Positions 39,005 to 47,818 of a stretch of DNA of 64,000 bases are shown here, in pieces. The notes beneath the pieces were generated by a model. The model made no database searches, was not told the origin of the DNA, and saw only the letters and a list, made by a program, of their open reading frames with translations. This DNA is from Candidatus Delongbacteria bacterium (GTDB lineage Bacteria; UBA4055). The stretch spans positions 62,001 to 126,000 of the forward strand of contig JAFGVM010000016.1 of the NCBI GenBank assembly GCA_016937995.1, read 5' to 3'. The stretch's first letter is position 1. Each line of letters opens with the position of its first letter. The translations under genes were made by a program, and so were the position numbers.

Positions 39005-40021
39005 TTATTTCAGCTTATATCCGAATGTTATCATGTGAGTCATACCAAGATCACCCATATGTTTCCAACCATAATCAAGTTTCATTCCCATTGATTCCAT
39101 GTTGAAACCTATACCAAGTGTTGTACCCATCCAGTTAATTCCACTGTCTGAATAATCCAATTCAGGATCTGCCGGATCAGCGTTTTCAGGGAACTCAGCA
39201 TCGTCGCTTTTTACGATCCAGTACTCATCGTTATCAAATTTTCTGCCGAATCTTACAAAGAACATATTGTTGTAAGAGTATTCTAGACCAAGTGTCATAT
39301 ACTCACTGTTATCAGATGGGTGAGCAGCTTCTAATAGAACATCAAGCTTATTTACACCGTCTTCCAGAGGAGCATATCTAAGACCGAACACAAATAACAT
39401 AGGTAATGGTGTATCCTCATCAAAATAAGTGTAATTACCGCCAAAATTTCTGATGGACATACCAAATATTAAGGACTGCCATCCTGTATTATAGTAAGTA
39501 CCAACATCACCGGCAACAGTCATAGCCTGCTGATCAGCTAATCCTTCGCTCAAGAACTTCAGAGTTCCACCAACATAGAATTTTGGAGTTAACATTTGTG
39601 CATAGGAAGCTCCTATCATCATATCATATGCTCCAAATGTTCTACCTGTACCATCAGGGAATTCAACAGTTGTCTCATCCATATCCCCTGTTGTCAGATA
39701 AGCCATTTGCATACCCATACTTCCGTTTAATTGTGGTAATGGATAAACTACACCTGCATAACTGTACTGAATATCAGCCAGATACATGTTATGAGATGCA
39801 ACAAATTCCATTGATTTCAAATTCAACAGTCCTGCTGGATTGTAATACAAGGTCGATGCATCATCTGACAGACCAATAAATGCTCCACCCATTGCGAACA
39901 CTCTTGCGGTTACATCCATTTTTAAAAACGGCATACCTGATGTTCCGGCTTTATCCTGAGCCATAGTAACAGGTACAAAAACCATGATAAGCATCACGAG
40001 AATTAGCAGTTTTTTGTTCAT
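39005..40021 (-). CDS. PorV/PorQ-family outer-membrane protein
   Basis: This 338-residue protein has a signal peptide (LLILVMLIMVFVPVTMAQ) and starts its mature part with FLKMDVTARVFAMGGAFIGL, then SDDASTLYYNPAGLLNLKSM, the signature of the PorV/PorQ (UPF0164) family. The rest is a beta-barrel with alternating aromatic residues. In type IX secretion PorV shuttles substrates with C-terminal sorting domains from the translocon to the surface. It lies last in the operon whose members carry such domains, which fits that role. A strong hairpin stands between it and the gene before it, perhaps setting its expression level. Confidence 0.9.
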   Translation of the reverse strand: MNKKLLILVMLIMVFVPVTMAQDKAGTSGMPFLKMDVTARVFAMGGAFIGLSDDASTLYYNPAGLLNLKSMEFVASHNMYLADIQYSYAGVVYPLPQLNGSMGMQMAYLTTGDMDETTVEFPDGTGRTFGAYDMMIGASYAQMLTPKFYVGGTLKFLSEGLADQQAMTVAGDVGTYYNTGWQSLIFGMSIRNFGGNYTYFDEDTPLPMLFVFGLRYAPLEDGVNKLDVLLEAAHPSDNSEYMTLGLEYSYNNMFFVRFGRKFDNDEYWIVKSDDAEFPENADPADPELDYSDSGINWMGTTLGIGFNMESMGMKLDYGWKHMGDLGMTHMITFGYKLK

Positions 40022-40109
40022 TTTGTTTCCCCTTTGCTTTATTTTAATTTTTCATTTTCCATATTCTCTTACAGGAACTGTTTTTACAATCCCTGAAAGA
40101 AAACATAGA

Positions 40110-40139
40110 TTTAGACAGGCAGCTCCCTGCCTGTCTAAA
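40110..40139 (-). promoter_or_regulatory. Strong intercistronic hairpin
   Basis: A perfect 13-bp stem (40110-40122 with 40127-40139; TTTAGACAGGCAG/CTGCCTGTCTAAA) with a 4-base loop starts 12 bases after the stop of the 729-residue gene. No clear T run follows on the minus strand, so it may protect or process mRNA, or terminate weakly, rather than be a full terminator. Confidence 0.55.
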
Positions 40140-40151
40140 CAAACAACATGA

Positions 40152-42341
40152 TTATTTAGCTAAAACCATCTTCTTAGTTGATAAAATTCCGTTAACATCT
40201 AACTGATAGAAATAAACTCCTGAGTTTAATTTTGTTGCATCAAAATTAACTTTATGAAGTCCTTTAGCCATTTTGCCGTCAATTAATGAAGCAACTGTCT
40301 CACCGTTTGAGTTGAATACAGTAAGTTTAATATTTGCGTCATTCATTATATTGAAGCTGATCTCTGTACTTGGGTTGAAAGGATTTGGATAATTTTGCAT
40401 CAATTCAAAGTCCATATCAAGTGCAGTATGCTCTGATTGAATACCATCAGTCAAAGTTCCAGTGATCTTCCAAGCGTGTAAGAACTGCTGGTGGTCGAAG
40501 AAACTGTTTACAGGTGGTTCTAACGGGTTAGCTGCATCATAATATTGATTAGCTGCGTAAACCTCGATAGCACCTTCAGTAATTTTTCCGTTTGTAGTGA
40601 CTGTCCAACCTTCTTCATGAAGAGTATTTGTATTTGTCACGTTAGTTGCGTAGTAAAGATTGAAAGTTTTACCAGGTATGTAGTCAGTAACTTCTACATG
40701 ATCTTGATATTCCCAAGTGTCACCATCGTTTCCTGAAAAAGACATGAAACCGTCATCATAATATACTGTATCAGGTTCCGGCCACTCATTTAAAGTTGTT
40801 CTTCCAACAGGTCTGTCCAGCCAGGTTGCATAGATCTGACCGAATCCTGCATAACCTATCGCTAATACGTTGAAATTTGACCATACCCATTCAATATCAC
40901 CAGTGTCAAGACCAACTGAAGAAGCTACAAAATGAGCAGGGCTCCATTGTACACCTGTATCAGTTATTAGACCTCTGATATGATAATAACCAGCAACAAA
41001 ATCGTCATCGTTATCATATAACAGGTAACCAGCGTAATCACCCTGATAAGTTCCACCGAATACACGAACTAACAAGTGAACATAGTCATACTCTGTTGCA
41101 ACTGCTGAAATATTCCAGGTTATGAAAGGATCGTTCATTATAGTGACCATTGTGTCCGGAGGTGTAACTGAAGAATCGATCTCAGTATAAGTACTTCCGT
41201 ACCAGTCAAATAATTGCTTTGGATCCAATTGGAATAATCTTACATCACCGTGTGAAGTATCGTAATTCCAGTTTGGTGACCAGTCACCTGAAGAATCATC
41301 TCCACCCCAGTTAGTTGTATACATGTAACTGATCTTTGGGTTAAGATCAACTCTTGTTTCTACTGGTACCCATGCAGAATCAGGTGGTACAGTAGTTGAG
41401 TCAACTTCAGTCCAGATTGAATCAGCGATCATTACAAAGTCATCAACATCATTAGCCATTGTTACAGCAATACCTTTACCTGTACCGTTTCCGTAAATAT
41501 CCTTACAGTAAGCCCATGAAATGTCGTTCATTATTGTAAGACCGTTAGCATCGTTAGCACAGTCAAGATTTAATTCTGAGTAATCAGTCCATTCCCAGCT
41601 TGATGTAACTGCAGGGGTCATCGATCTACCAACTACACAGCCAAGTGTGAAATCTTCCATTCCAAGAAGGTCTTGGTTCCATGCCTGTGACCAGTAGTAA
41701 TATCCTGTTGCAGGATCATAAACTGTATCACCGGATCCTGTCCAAGCACCCGGAACAGTAGCTCCACCATCAGTAGCTGCAACTACACCAACGTTCCATG
41801 TAGAGAAGTTATATCCCCATGTTGCATCAGCAACAGCGAACATCGGATAAGCATCACTTGCTACACCGGTAGTAGTGTTATAATCATTGAATACTCCAAA
41901 GAAATATCCGTTTATGAAACCACAAGCATAAGGGTATCTTCCACCAGGATCTTGTGCAGGTGTCCAGTTGTTTGAAACGTCATAGATAACCTGAGCAGAG
42001 CTAAGTAAACTTGCTCCCTGCCAGTCACCGATAGTTCCACCGATTGTTCCTGAACCTGTTGCAGGATTTAATCTTCTGTAAATAGATCCTACCATTGGAA
42101 GTCCGGTTGTATTTCCCATGTCCCAAGATATCTTTCTGTTGTAACCCTGATACCAGCCATAACCGTTAGCTGATTTATCAAAGTAAGTACTCACTTGACC
42201 TGAGTAAGGTGTTTTTGCCATCATGGCTTTGTCATTCATAGATGGCTTGATCTGCCACTTACCGCCTTTAATTCCATTAACAGCGAACAATGGAACAGCG
42301 ATAAACAAAGCCAAACTAAGAATAGTCAGTTTTTTTACCAT
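40152..42341 (-). CDS. Secreted protein with C-terminal type IX-like sorting domain (paralogue of 32339-34471)
   Basis: This 729-residue protein has a signal peptide (LTILSLALFIAVPLFAVNG), an unrecognised Trp/Tyr/Asp/Gly-rich middle and a sorting domain (about 645-729) with LMQNYPNPFNPSTEISFNI and LNSGVYFYQLDV...KKMVLAK. It matches the 710-residue protein over most of its length, for instance YFDKSANGYGWYQG, YYWSQAWNQDLLGMED and GFGQIYATWLDRP. It has a strong AAAGGAGG ribosome-binding site and lies 40 bases after the lipoprotein gene, so it is probably in the TonB-receptor operon. Function unknown; a surface protein is likely. Confidence 0.85.
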   Translation of the reverse strand: MVKKLTILSLALFIAVPLFAVNGIKGGKWQIKPSMNDKAMMAKTPYSGQVSTYFDKSANGYGWYQGYNRKISWDMGNTTGLPMVGSIYRRLNPATGSGTIGGTIGDWQGASLLSSAQVIYDVSNNWTPAQDPGGRYPYACGFINGYFFGVFNDYNTTTGVASDAYPMFAVADATWGYNFSTWNVGVVAATDGGATVPGAWTGSGDTVYDPATGYYYWSQAWNQDLLGMEDFTLGCVVGRSMTPAVTSSWEWTDYSELNLDCANDANGLTIMNDISWAYCKDIYGNGTGKGIAVTMANDVDDFVMIADSIWTEVDSTTVPPDSAWVPVETRVDLNPKISYMYTTNWGGDDSSGDWSPNWNYDTSHGDVRLFQLDPKQLFDWYGSTYTEIDSSVTPPDTMVTIMNDPFITWNISAVATEYDYVHLLVRVFGGTYQGDYAGYLLYDNDDDFVAGYYHIRGLITDTGVQWSPAHFVASSVGLDTGDIEWVWSNFNVLAIGYAGFGQIYATWLDRPVGRTTLNEWPEPDTVYYDDGFMSFSGNDGDTWEYQDHVEVTDYIPGKTFNLYYATNVTNTNTLHEEGWTVTTNGKITEGAIEVYAANQYYDAANPLEPPVNSFFDHQQFLHAWKITGTLTDGIQSEHTALDMDFELMQNYPNPFNPSTEISFNIMNDANIKLTVFNSNGETVASLIDGKMAKGLHKVNFDATKLNSGVYFYQLDVNGILSTKKMVLAK

Positions 42342-42381
42342 TTTTTACTCCTCCTTTAAATTACACATTTTATTGTTAAGT

Positions 42382-44418
42382 CTATTTTTGCAAAGGATCA
42401 TCTTCAAGATTGAACCAGTTTATCATAGAAGTGAACAGATCACTTACTTTTCCTTCCGAATTATCCATGAAAACAAGCGGGAATCCGATATATGCCGTAC
42501 GGAATACATCTCCTTCTGAAACATATCTTGTTGCAATAGCACCTGATTTTCTGTAAACATCTCCACTCAGATTTGTTGTTGCTGTTGCAGCAGGGTTACG
42601 CCATTTCAGATCATGGAACAGTGTATCAGTTCCATCAACTTCGAAAGTAAGATCTGAATTGTAATCAGTCGTTGGAAGATCATAAATTGACTTATACTTC
42701 AGTACGATCTCTCCTTTATAAGCTTCAAATACTGGAATACCTGTTAAGACTGTACCGTTTTCTTTAAGTGAGAACTCAAAGATACTTCCTGCAGGACCGG
42801 GATAATTCTTCCAGTACTTATTTACCTGTGCACTGTCTACTTTCAGTTCAACGATACCTGCATCAGTGATATGATCATATTTTGTAACACCGATAAAATC
42901 GTAATTGTCCTTTTTGTAATAAGTCGCAGGAAGCAATGGATGACTCGCATCGTACAGGAACTGAGAGAAGAAACTCTTTGATTCTCCTGTTGAATAAGAA
43001 TAGATCCCGAAATAGTTGTAGAAGAACGTACACATATCTCTGTTCAGCAGAGCAGCGTTATCGAATACATCCCTTACAGGATCTTCATATTTATTTACAT
43101 ACAGATCGTTAAGCAGGATCGCTGAATGACCTATGATCATTACTTTACCACCGATGTTCATGTAATCTATAAGCTGTTTCTTATAACTTGCATAAGAGAT
43201 ACCTGAAGATTGCGATCTGTCCTCTGTTCCGATTATTACAAGTCTGTACTTACTCAATATTTTCAAACTTGGTTGATATAACTGATCAACAGGTACCGGT
43301 GCAAAATCTACAACATCGTAATCCTGTAATAACATCTCTGAACTGTCCGGGTATAGAACATCATAATCTGCATGATAACCTGCATCCTGAAGATATTCTT
43401 CATACATTGCTTTAACTTCAACACCATCAGGGTTACCTGTGAACTGAAGATAATCAACAGAATTGAACTTAGCATCATCAGTATCATCAACATAAAGGAT
43501 ACCGTGATTCAATTGAGGAGCAAATACCGGGAAGTTCACTGTTGCATGATTTTCAGACTCTTCTAAAGCATCATCTCTTACCCAAACTCTGAATGAGAAG
43601 TTAGCTTCTGATTTACCCTCCGGCATATTATCAAAAAGCAAACTTGAGAACTGAACAGAAAGGTTACTTATTGACCATCCCGATTCAGCCAAAGTGTCGA
43701 TATCATAGAAATCACCGCTTAAATTAGTATCGATAGAACACAATTGATATTTGAACTCAAGATCTACTTCAGGTCCGTCCGGATCCTCTCCCATCCATCT
43801 AAAATCTATCGGTTTCCAGAAAGATGTCTCTCTCTTTAGAACCATTTGAGCTGAGTCAGTACCGATCGTGAACCAGTACTGGTCAAATCCGTTCACACCA
43901 AATTTTTGAGAATTGACCATAGGATGTTTAGGAACTTTATTCGTTCTTCCGAATATTTTTGATACAATACCTGTTTCACCGTCCTTATCATCAACACCGT
44001 ATAAGAAAAACTTTGAATAAACAATTTCTCTTTTCACTTCTATAGCCTCAAGAATATCAATGTAAGTGGTGCTGTCAACGAACATTATATCCGCATTAAG
44101 TTTTGCGAACGGCATTGAAATATCAACATAAGAATTTGCTGTTCTTGTCCACAGTGTATCAGCAAGTTCTGTAGCTGCTTCAGCATTGGTCATTGTTGTA
44201 TCAGTTGTCATACAATAATAGTATGTCATACTGGTACCATCCTGATCATTGCCATACCACTGAACTCTAGTTTCTTTGTTACTGATGATATCTGAGGTAT
44301 CATAGATCATCAGCCTTGGATTTGTATTGGCCGGCATTTCGCCCGTAATGTCCTGGGTGCAGGAGAAAAAGAGCATTGATGCGAGTAATACAATAAATAA
44401 TAACATTATTTTTTTCAT
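42382..44418 (-). CDS. Large lipoprotein of unknown function
   Basis: The 678-residue protein has a lipoprotein signal (MLFFSC, Cys20). Early on it has ETRVQWYGNDQDGTSMTYYY, like a beta-sandwich repeat that occurs again as FRWMGEDPDGPEVDLEFKYQ. The middle holds HGILYVDDTDDAKFNSVDYL and, later, a segment with RLVIIGTEDRSQSSG and GGKVMIIGHSAILLND, which looks like a Rossmann-type (flavodoxin or ThuA-like) fold with alternating strands and helices. I cannot name the family. It lies 12 bases after the 1115-residue gene and 40 before the 729-residue gene, so it probably works with the TonB receptor at the surface. Confidence 0.75.
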   Translation of the reverse strand: MKKIMLLFIVLLASMLFFSCTQDITGEMPANTNPRLMIYDTSDIISNKETRVQWYGNDQDGTSMTYYYCMTTDTTMTNAEAATELADTLWTRTANSYVDISMPFAKLNADIMFVDSTTYIDILEAIEVKREIVYSKFFLYGVDDKDGETGIVSKIFGRTNKVPKHPMVNSQKFGVNGFDQYWFTIGTDSAQMVLKRETSFWKPIDFRWMGEDPDGPEVDLEFKYQLCSIDTNLSGDFYDIDTLAESGWSISNLSVQFSSLLFDNMPEGKSEANFSFRVWVRDDALEESENHATVNFPVFAPQLNHGILYVDDTDDAKFNSVDYLQFTGNPDGVEVKAMYEEYLQDAGYHADYDVLYPDSSEMLLQDYDVVDFAPVPVDQLYQPSLKILSKYRLVIIGTEDRSQSSGISYASYKKQLIDYMNIGGKVMIIGHSAILLNDLYVNKYEDPVRDVFDNAALLNRDMCTFFYNYFGIYSYSTGESKSFFSQFLYDASHPLLPATYYKKDNYDFIGVTKYDHITDAGIVELKVDSAQVNKYWKNYPGPAGSIFEFSLKENGTVLTGIPVFEAYKGEIVLKYKSIYDLPTTDYNSDLTFEVDGTDTLFHDLKWRNPAATATTNLSGDVYRKSGAIATRYVSEGDVFRTAYIGFPLVFMDNSEGKVSDLFTSMINWFNLEDDPLQK

Positions 44419-44430
44419 TTCAAAGCTCCG

Positions 44431-47400
44431 TTATTTAATAATTACAAATTTCCCAATGAACTCGTAGCTGTCATCATCCACATCTTTCACACTGTAAAGA
44501 TATATTCCGGATACTACAGCCTGATCGTTATCGTTGATAAGGTCCCAGGCAGCACCGTATTCACCATATTGATATCTTGCATCAACTCTTGCATTACCGT
44601 TATGACCGATAGTCTTAACAAGGTCACCTGCCAAAGTGTATATCTTAATAACTGATCTTAAAGGTATGTTCATGAAAACTATCTTTCTATCCTGCTCTTT
44701 CCAGTCATCAGCACCATCAACATTTTCCCAGCCTAAAGATTCATAGTCTGTATCTCCTCTGTAAGGATTTGGTACTACAACAACATCCTCTGTTCCCAAT
44801 AGTTTTGTAGGGATTACAGAAGATCCATTAATTGCAGGGTTTGACTTAAGTGCCGGAGTTCCGGACTTAGGATCACCGAAGTCTGAAGAAGTTACAGCTA
44901 TATAGCTTTCTTTTGCATATAATTTGTTTTGAAGGACGAATTTATACTTGTAATAATCCACATCAACACTGTCTATCGTTCTTGTTGCCGGTGTAGCTGT
45001 ATATTCATACATTCCTTCCTTAATGTGACTTGCAAGAATATCTCTGTTATCTGCAAAAGGTACCAGTTCATAAAAATTACCACCTGAAGTAATTTGAACA
45101 GGGAATGGATTTCCCGCTGCAAGACTATCCGCAATTTCCTGTGCGGAATAAGGAGATTCAAGATAATCACCTTCTTCATCAACTCTTTCGTAGATGTAGT
45201 TATCTTTGTCAACACTGAAGATCTCTACATAGTTAAGAGAATTTGAATTAGGAGAAACCTGGATCTGATATCCTTCAAAATCCTTTACTCTGGTGAATGG
45301 ATCTAAAAATTCCTCCGGACCTGAATAAGACTCAGTACCGTCCTCTTTCAGGAAGAATTCCTTAGAAGCCCACTCAACTACAACATCATTATTTTCATAA
45401 CTTATCTTTATCTTTGGTGAAGGCGGTGGCGGCGGTCCTGTAAAATCAGGAACTCCGTCTCCTTTATCTATTCTGCCATTATCAAAACCGTATCTTACCC
45501 ACTCACCCGGTGTAATTCCTGGGTATGGATTCAATAGATTATCATATACCACCATATATCCATAACCTTTATCACCGCCACCTTCCTGATTTCCGGTAAT
45601 TCCGTATACTCCCTCAGGATCTACAGCTGGAAGTAATGTTTTCATTCCGTAAGGAAGGAAATGATCTTCATCCACTCCGGTGAATCCCCAAGGATCTACA
45701 AAAGAAGTAGTGAAAGCATCGATCTCAGAGTTTCCTTCAGTATCATCATCATCAGGTCCACCGTATTCACTTACTGGTGTTGTCCACCAGCATTCTGTTG
45801 TAACTTTAGTGTTCGCATATATACCGTCAGATCCGACATCCTCTCCATACCATCCGTCACCTTTTTCTTCATCAAATTTGTCCACTATGGTATCATGCAT
45901 TGGAATATCGTAAACTCTTTCAGCCCATACAACGTTATAGAAAGCATCATACCATCCTTTGTCATAATACGCAGGATCTATTCCAGAATCAGGATATCTT
46001 GCAGTATCATCACCGGTTGCATAATTCGGGTCCTGATCTAGTGAAGTATGGAAATTATCATTAACAATGAATGCTAAAGTAAGTTTCAGAGAATCACCAT
46101 GGGCGAATTCCCAGACAGTTTTACTTTGAAGAACATCATCCAGGATACCGTCAAGATTTCTATCAATAGCAACATTTACCATTTTCTCGGTTCCCAAAGG
46201 TCCGAATGAAAGTATATATTTTGTATCAGCACCGTTCGCAATATCATTTCTTGTTTTAAGATCACCGTCATGAACATCATCAGCTGAAGGTAAAGGTTCA
46301 GAAGGATCAAGCCATTCCTGCCATTTTTCCGCCTGGGCATAAGGTGTTCCTATCATGTATTCAGGATCTGAGAACTCATGATTGTCAACATCAATTATAT
46401 CATACTGATTATAATCGAATTCATCATTTGACATTATCATAAATTTACCTTTATCACCTGCAGGTCTTCCCTCAACTCTACCGCCTGCCAATGGAACAGT
46501 TCCGTTATATTCATCATCCTGGTTGTAATCATCATAACCTTTCTGGAATGGAGTAAGATCATACTTCCATGGCAACGCCAAAAGACTTGGTGAAGGGTCT
46601 GAAGGATGGTCTTCCAAAGGTCTTGGGTGAAGACCTGTTTTCCAGTGTGGTCCCCAGTCTAAAGCTTCATCACCCTGCTCTGCAATATACATGTTGAACG
46701 CGTATCTCAGGTTCGGATTAGGATTTCTAAGTACCCTAACAGTTACAATACCTGTCGCACCATCAAGAGGAGCACCTGCACCCGGTTCACCGGTCGCTGT
46801 TGTTCCCTGAGGTCCTGTATAGTTCCTTCCATCATTATCAGCCGCCCATGCCAGGTTAAGCTCAACGGTCTTTTGAGTATTTGTTGCAGGATCGATATAT
46901 CCGTCCCACTTCTGTATAAATCCGCCAAGATCATCAGCTGAATTAGCTTCCCATTCTCCTCCGATCATTCCGATATCACAATCCAGATAAACACCCATGA
47001 AGAAATCATAAAGGTCTTTTCCTTCTTCACCTCTATTATATAATGTATAGTCGATTATGATGAATTTTTGTGCATAATCATAAGACCAGGCATAGCTTTT
47101 CTGTCTTACCTCGATACCCAATGGAATATGCTCTCTGTTGTCATATTCATCCATACCGGTATAAGGTGTTCTCTGAACAAGTTTGTCAGTAAACATCGTA
47201 TTGAACTGCTCTTCAGCTGTTGCAGCAGGATCATATACCTCTTCGAAAAGGCAGCTTATTCTTCCTTCAACATTTGAAGTTTCATACATTCTTCCAAGGA
47301 TAGAACCTCCTTCATCCTCATCGAATTTTACCGGCCAACACTCAGTAGGCATCGGATTTCCTGACCATCCTTCGTACGCTGTGGTCGCTAACGGACCCTG

Positions 47401-47778
47401 GAACACTTTAGCGGCGATATCTGTTCCATCCACACTAACATTTACATCAGCGGAATCCTTATATCCACCGAACAGCAGTGCTCCCGCGAATAAAAAATCA
47501 GTTCCTGAACCACCTGGCATCTCGCCGGAAACAGCATTCTTACCTGTACAGGGGTCATCATAAGCACTCGGATTACCGAAATAACCCATATTGTTCATAT
47601 TCAGCCATAAAAGACCAGCTCTGTGCACCCTGTTGTTAGGTGTAGGTATGATGGCCTTGGAGTCCTGTCCTGTTTGCAAACCGTCAACACTGCTCGGAGC
47701 GGTCTGAGCGGATCTCGAGAACGCCATCGTAATAAATGCGATCAGTAGTATTGAGGTTATTTGCTTGTAGACTTTCAT
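44431..47778 (-). CDS. Large secreted protein with FlgD/type IX-like C-terminal domain
   Basis: The 1115-residue protein has a signal peptide (QITSILLIAFITMAFSRS) and a mainly beta, Asp/Gly/Tyr-rich sequence. The C-terminal domain (about 1030-1115) has VVVPNPYRGDTDYESLGWEN, NIPLRSVIKIYTLAGDLVKT and SGIYLYSVKDV...GKFVIIK, the pattern of FlgD-like/type IX sorting domains, though with NPYRGD in place of NPFNPS. Residues about 835-930 resemble a fibronectin type III module (EGYQIQVSPNSNSLNYVEIF). It lies 40 bases after the TonB receptor and 12 before the lipoprotein, so it is probably a partner surface protein. Function unknown. Confidence 0.8.
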   Translation of the reverse strand: MKVYKQITSILLIAFITMAFSRSAQTAPSSVDGLQTGQDSKAIIPTPNNRVHRAGLLWLNMNNMGYFGNPSAYDDPCTGKNAVSGEMPGGSGTDFLFAGALLFGGYKDSADVNVSVDGTDIAAKVFQGPLATTAYEGWSGNPMPTECWPVKFDEDEGGSILGRMYETSNVEGRISCLFEEVYDPAATAEEQFNTMFTDKLVQRTPYTGMDEYDNREHIPLGIEVRQKSYAWSYDYAQKFIIIDYTLYNRGEEGKDLYDFFMGVYLDCDIGMIGGEWEANSADDLGGFIQKWDGYIDPATNTQKTVELNLAWAADNDGRNYTGPQGTTATGEPGAGAPLDGATGIVTVRVLRNPNPNLRYAFNMYIAEQGDEALDWGPHWKTGLHPRPLEDHPSDPSPSLLALPWKYDLTPFQKGYDDYNQDDEYNGTVPLAGGRVEGRPAGDKGKFMIMSNDEFDYNQYDIIDVDNHEFSDPEYMIGTPYAQAEKWQEWLDPSEPLPSADDVHDGDLKTRNDIANGADTKYILSFGPLGTEKMVNVAIDRNLDGILDDVLQSKTVWEFAHGDSLKLTLAFIVNDNFHTSLDQDPNYATGDDTARYPDSGIDPAYYDKGWYDAFYNVVWAERVYDIPMHDTIVDKFDEEKGDGWYGEDVGSDGIYANTKVTTECWWTTPVSEYGGPDDDDTEGNSEIDAFTTSFVDPWGFTGVDEDHFLPYGMKTLLPAVDPEGVYGITGNQEGGGDKGYGYMVVYDNLLNPYPGITPGEWVRYGFDNGRIDKGDGVPDFTGPPPPPSPKIKISYENNDVVVEWASKEFFLKEDGTESYSGPEEFLDPFTRVKDFEGYQIQVSPNSNSLNYVEIFSVDKDNYIYERVDEEGDYLESPYSAQEIADSLAAGNPFPVQITSGGNFYELVPFADNRDILASHIKEGMYEYTATPATRTIDSVDVDYYKYKFVLQNKLYAKESYIAVTSSDFGDPKSGTPALKSNPAINGSSVIPTKLLGTEDVVVVPNPYRGDTDYESLGWENVDGADDWKEQDRKIVFMNIPLRSVIKIYTLAGDLVKTIGHNGNARVDARYQYGEYGAAWDLINDNDQAVVSGIYLYSVKDVDDDSYEFIGKFVIIK

Positions 47779-47818
47779 TAATCAGTCTCCTAATTATTTT
47801 AAATTTTATTATTCGTAT

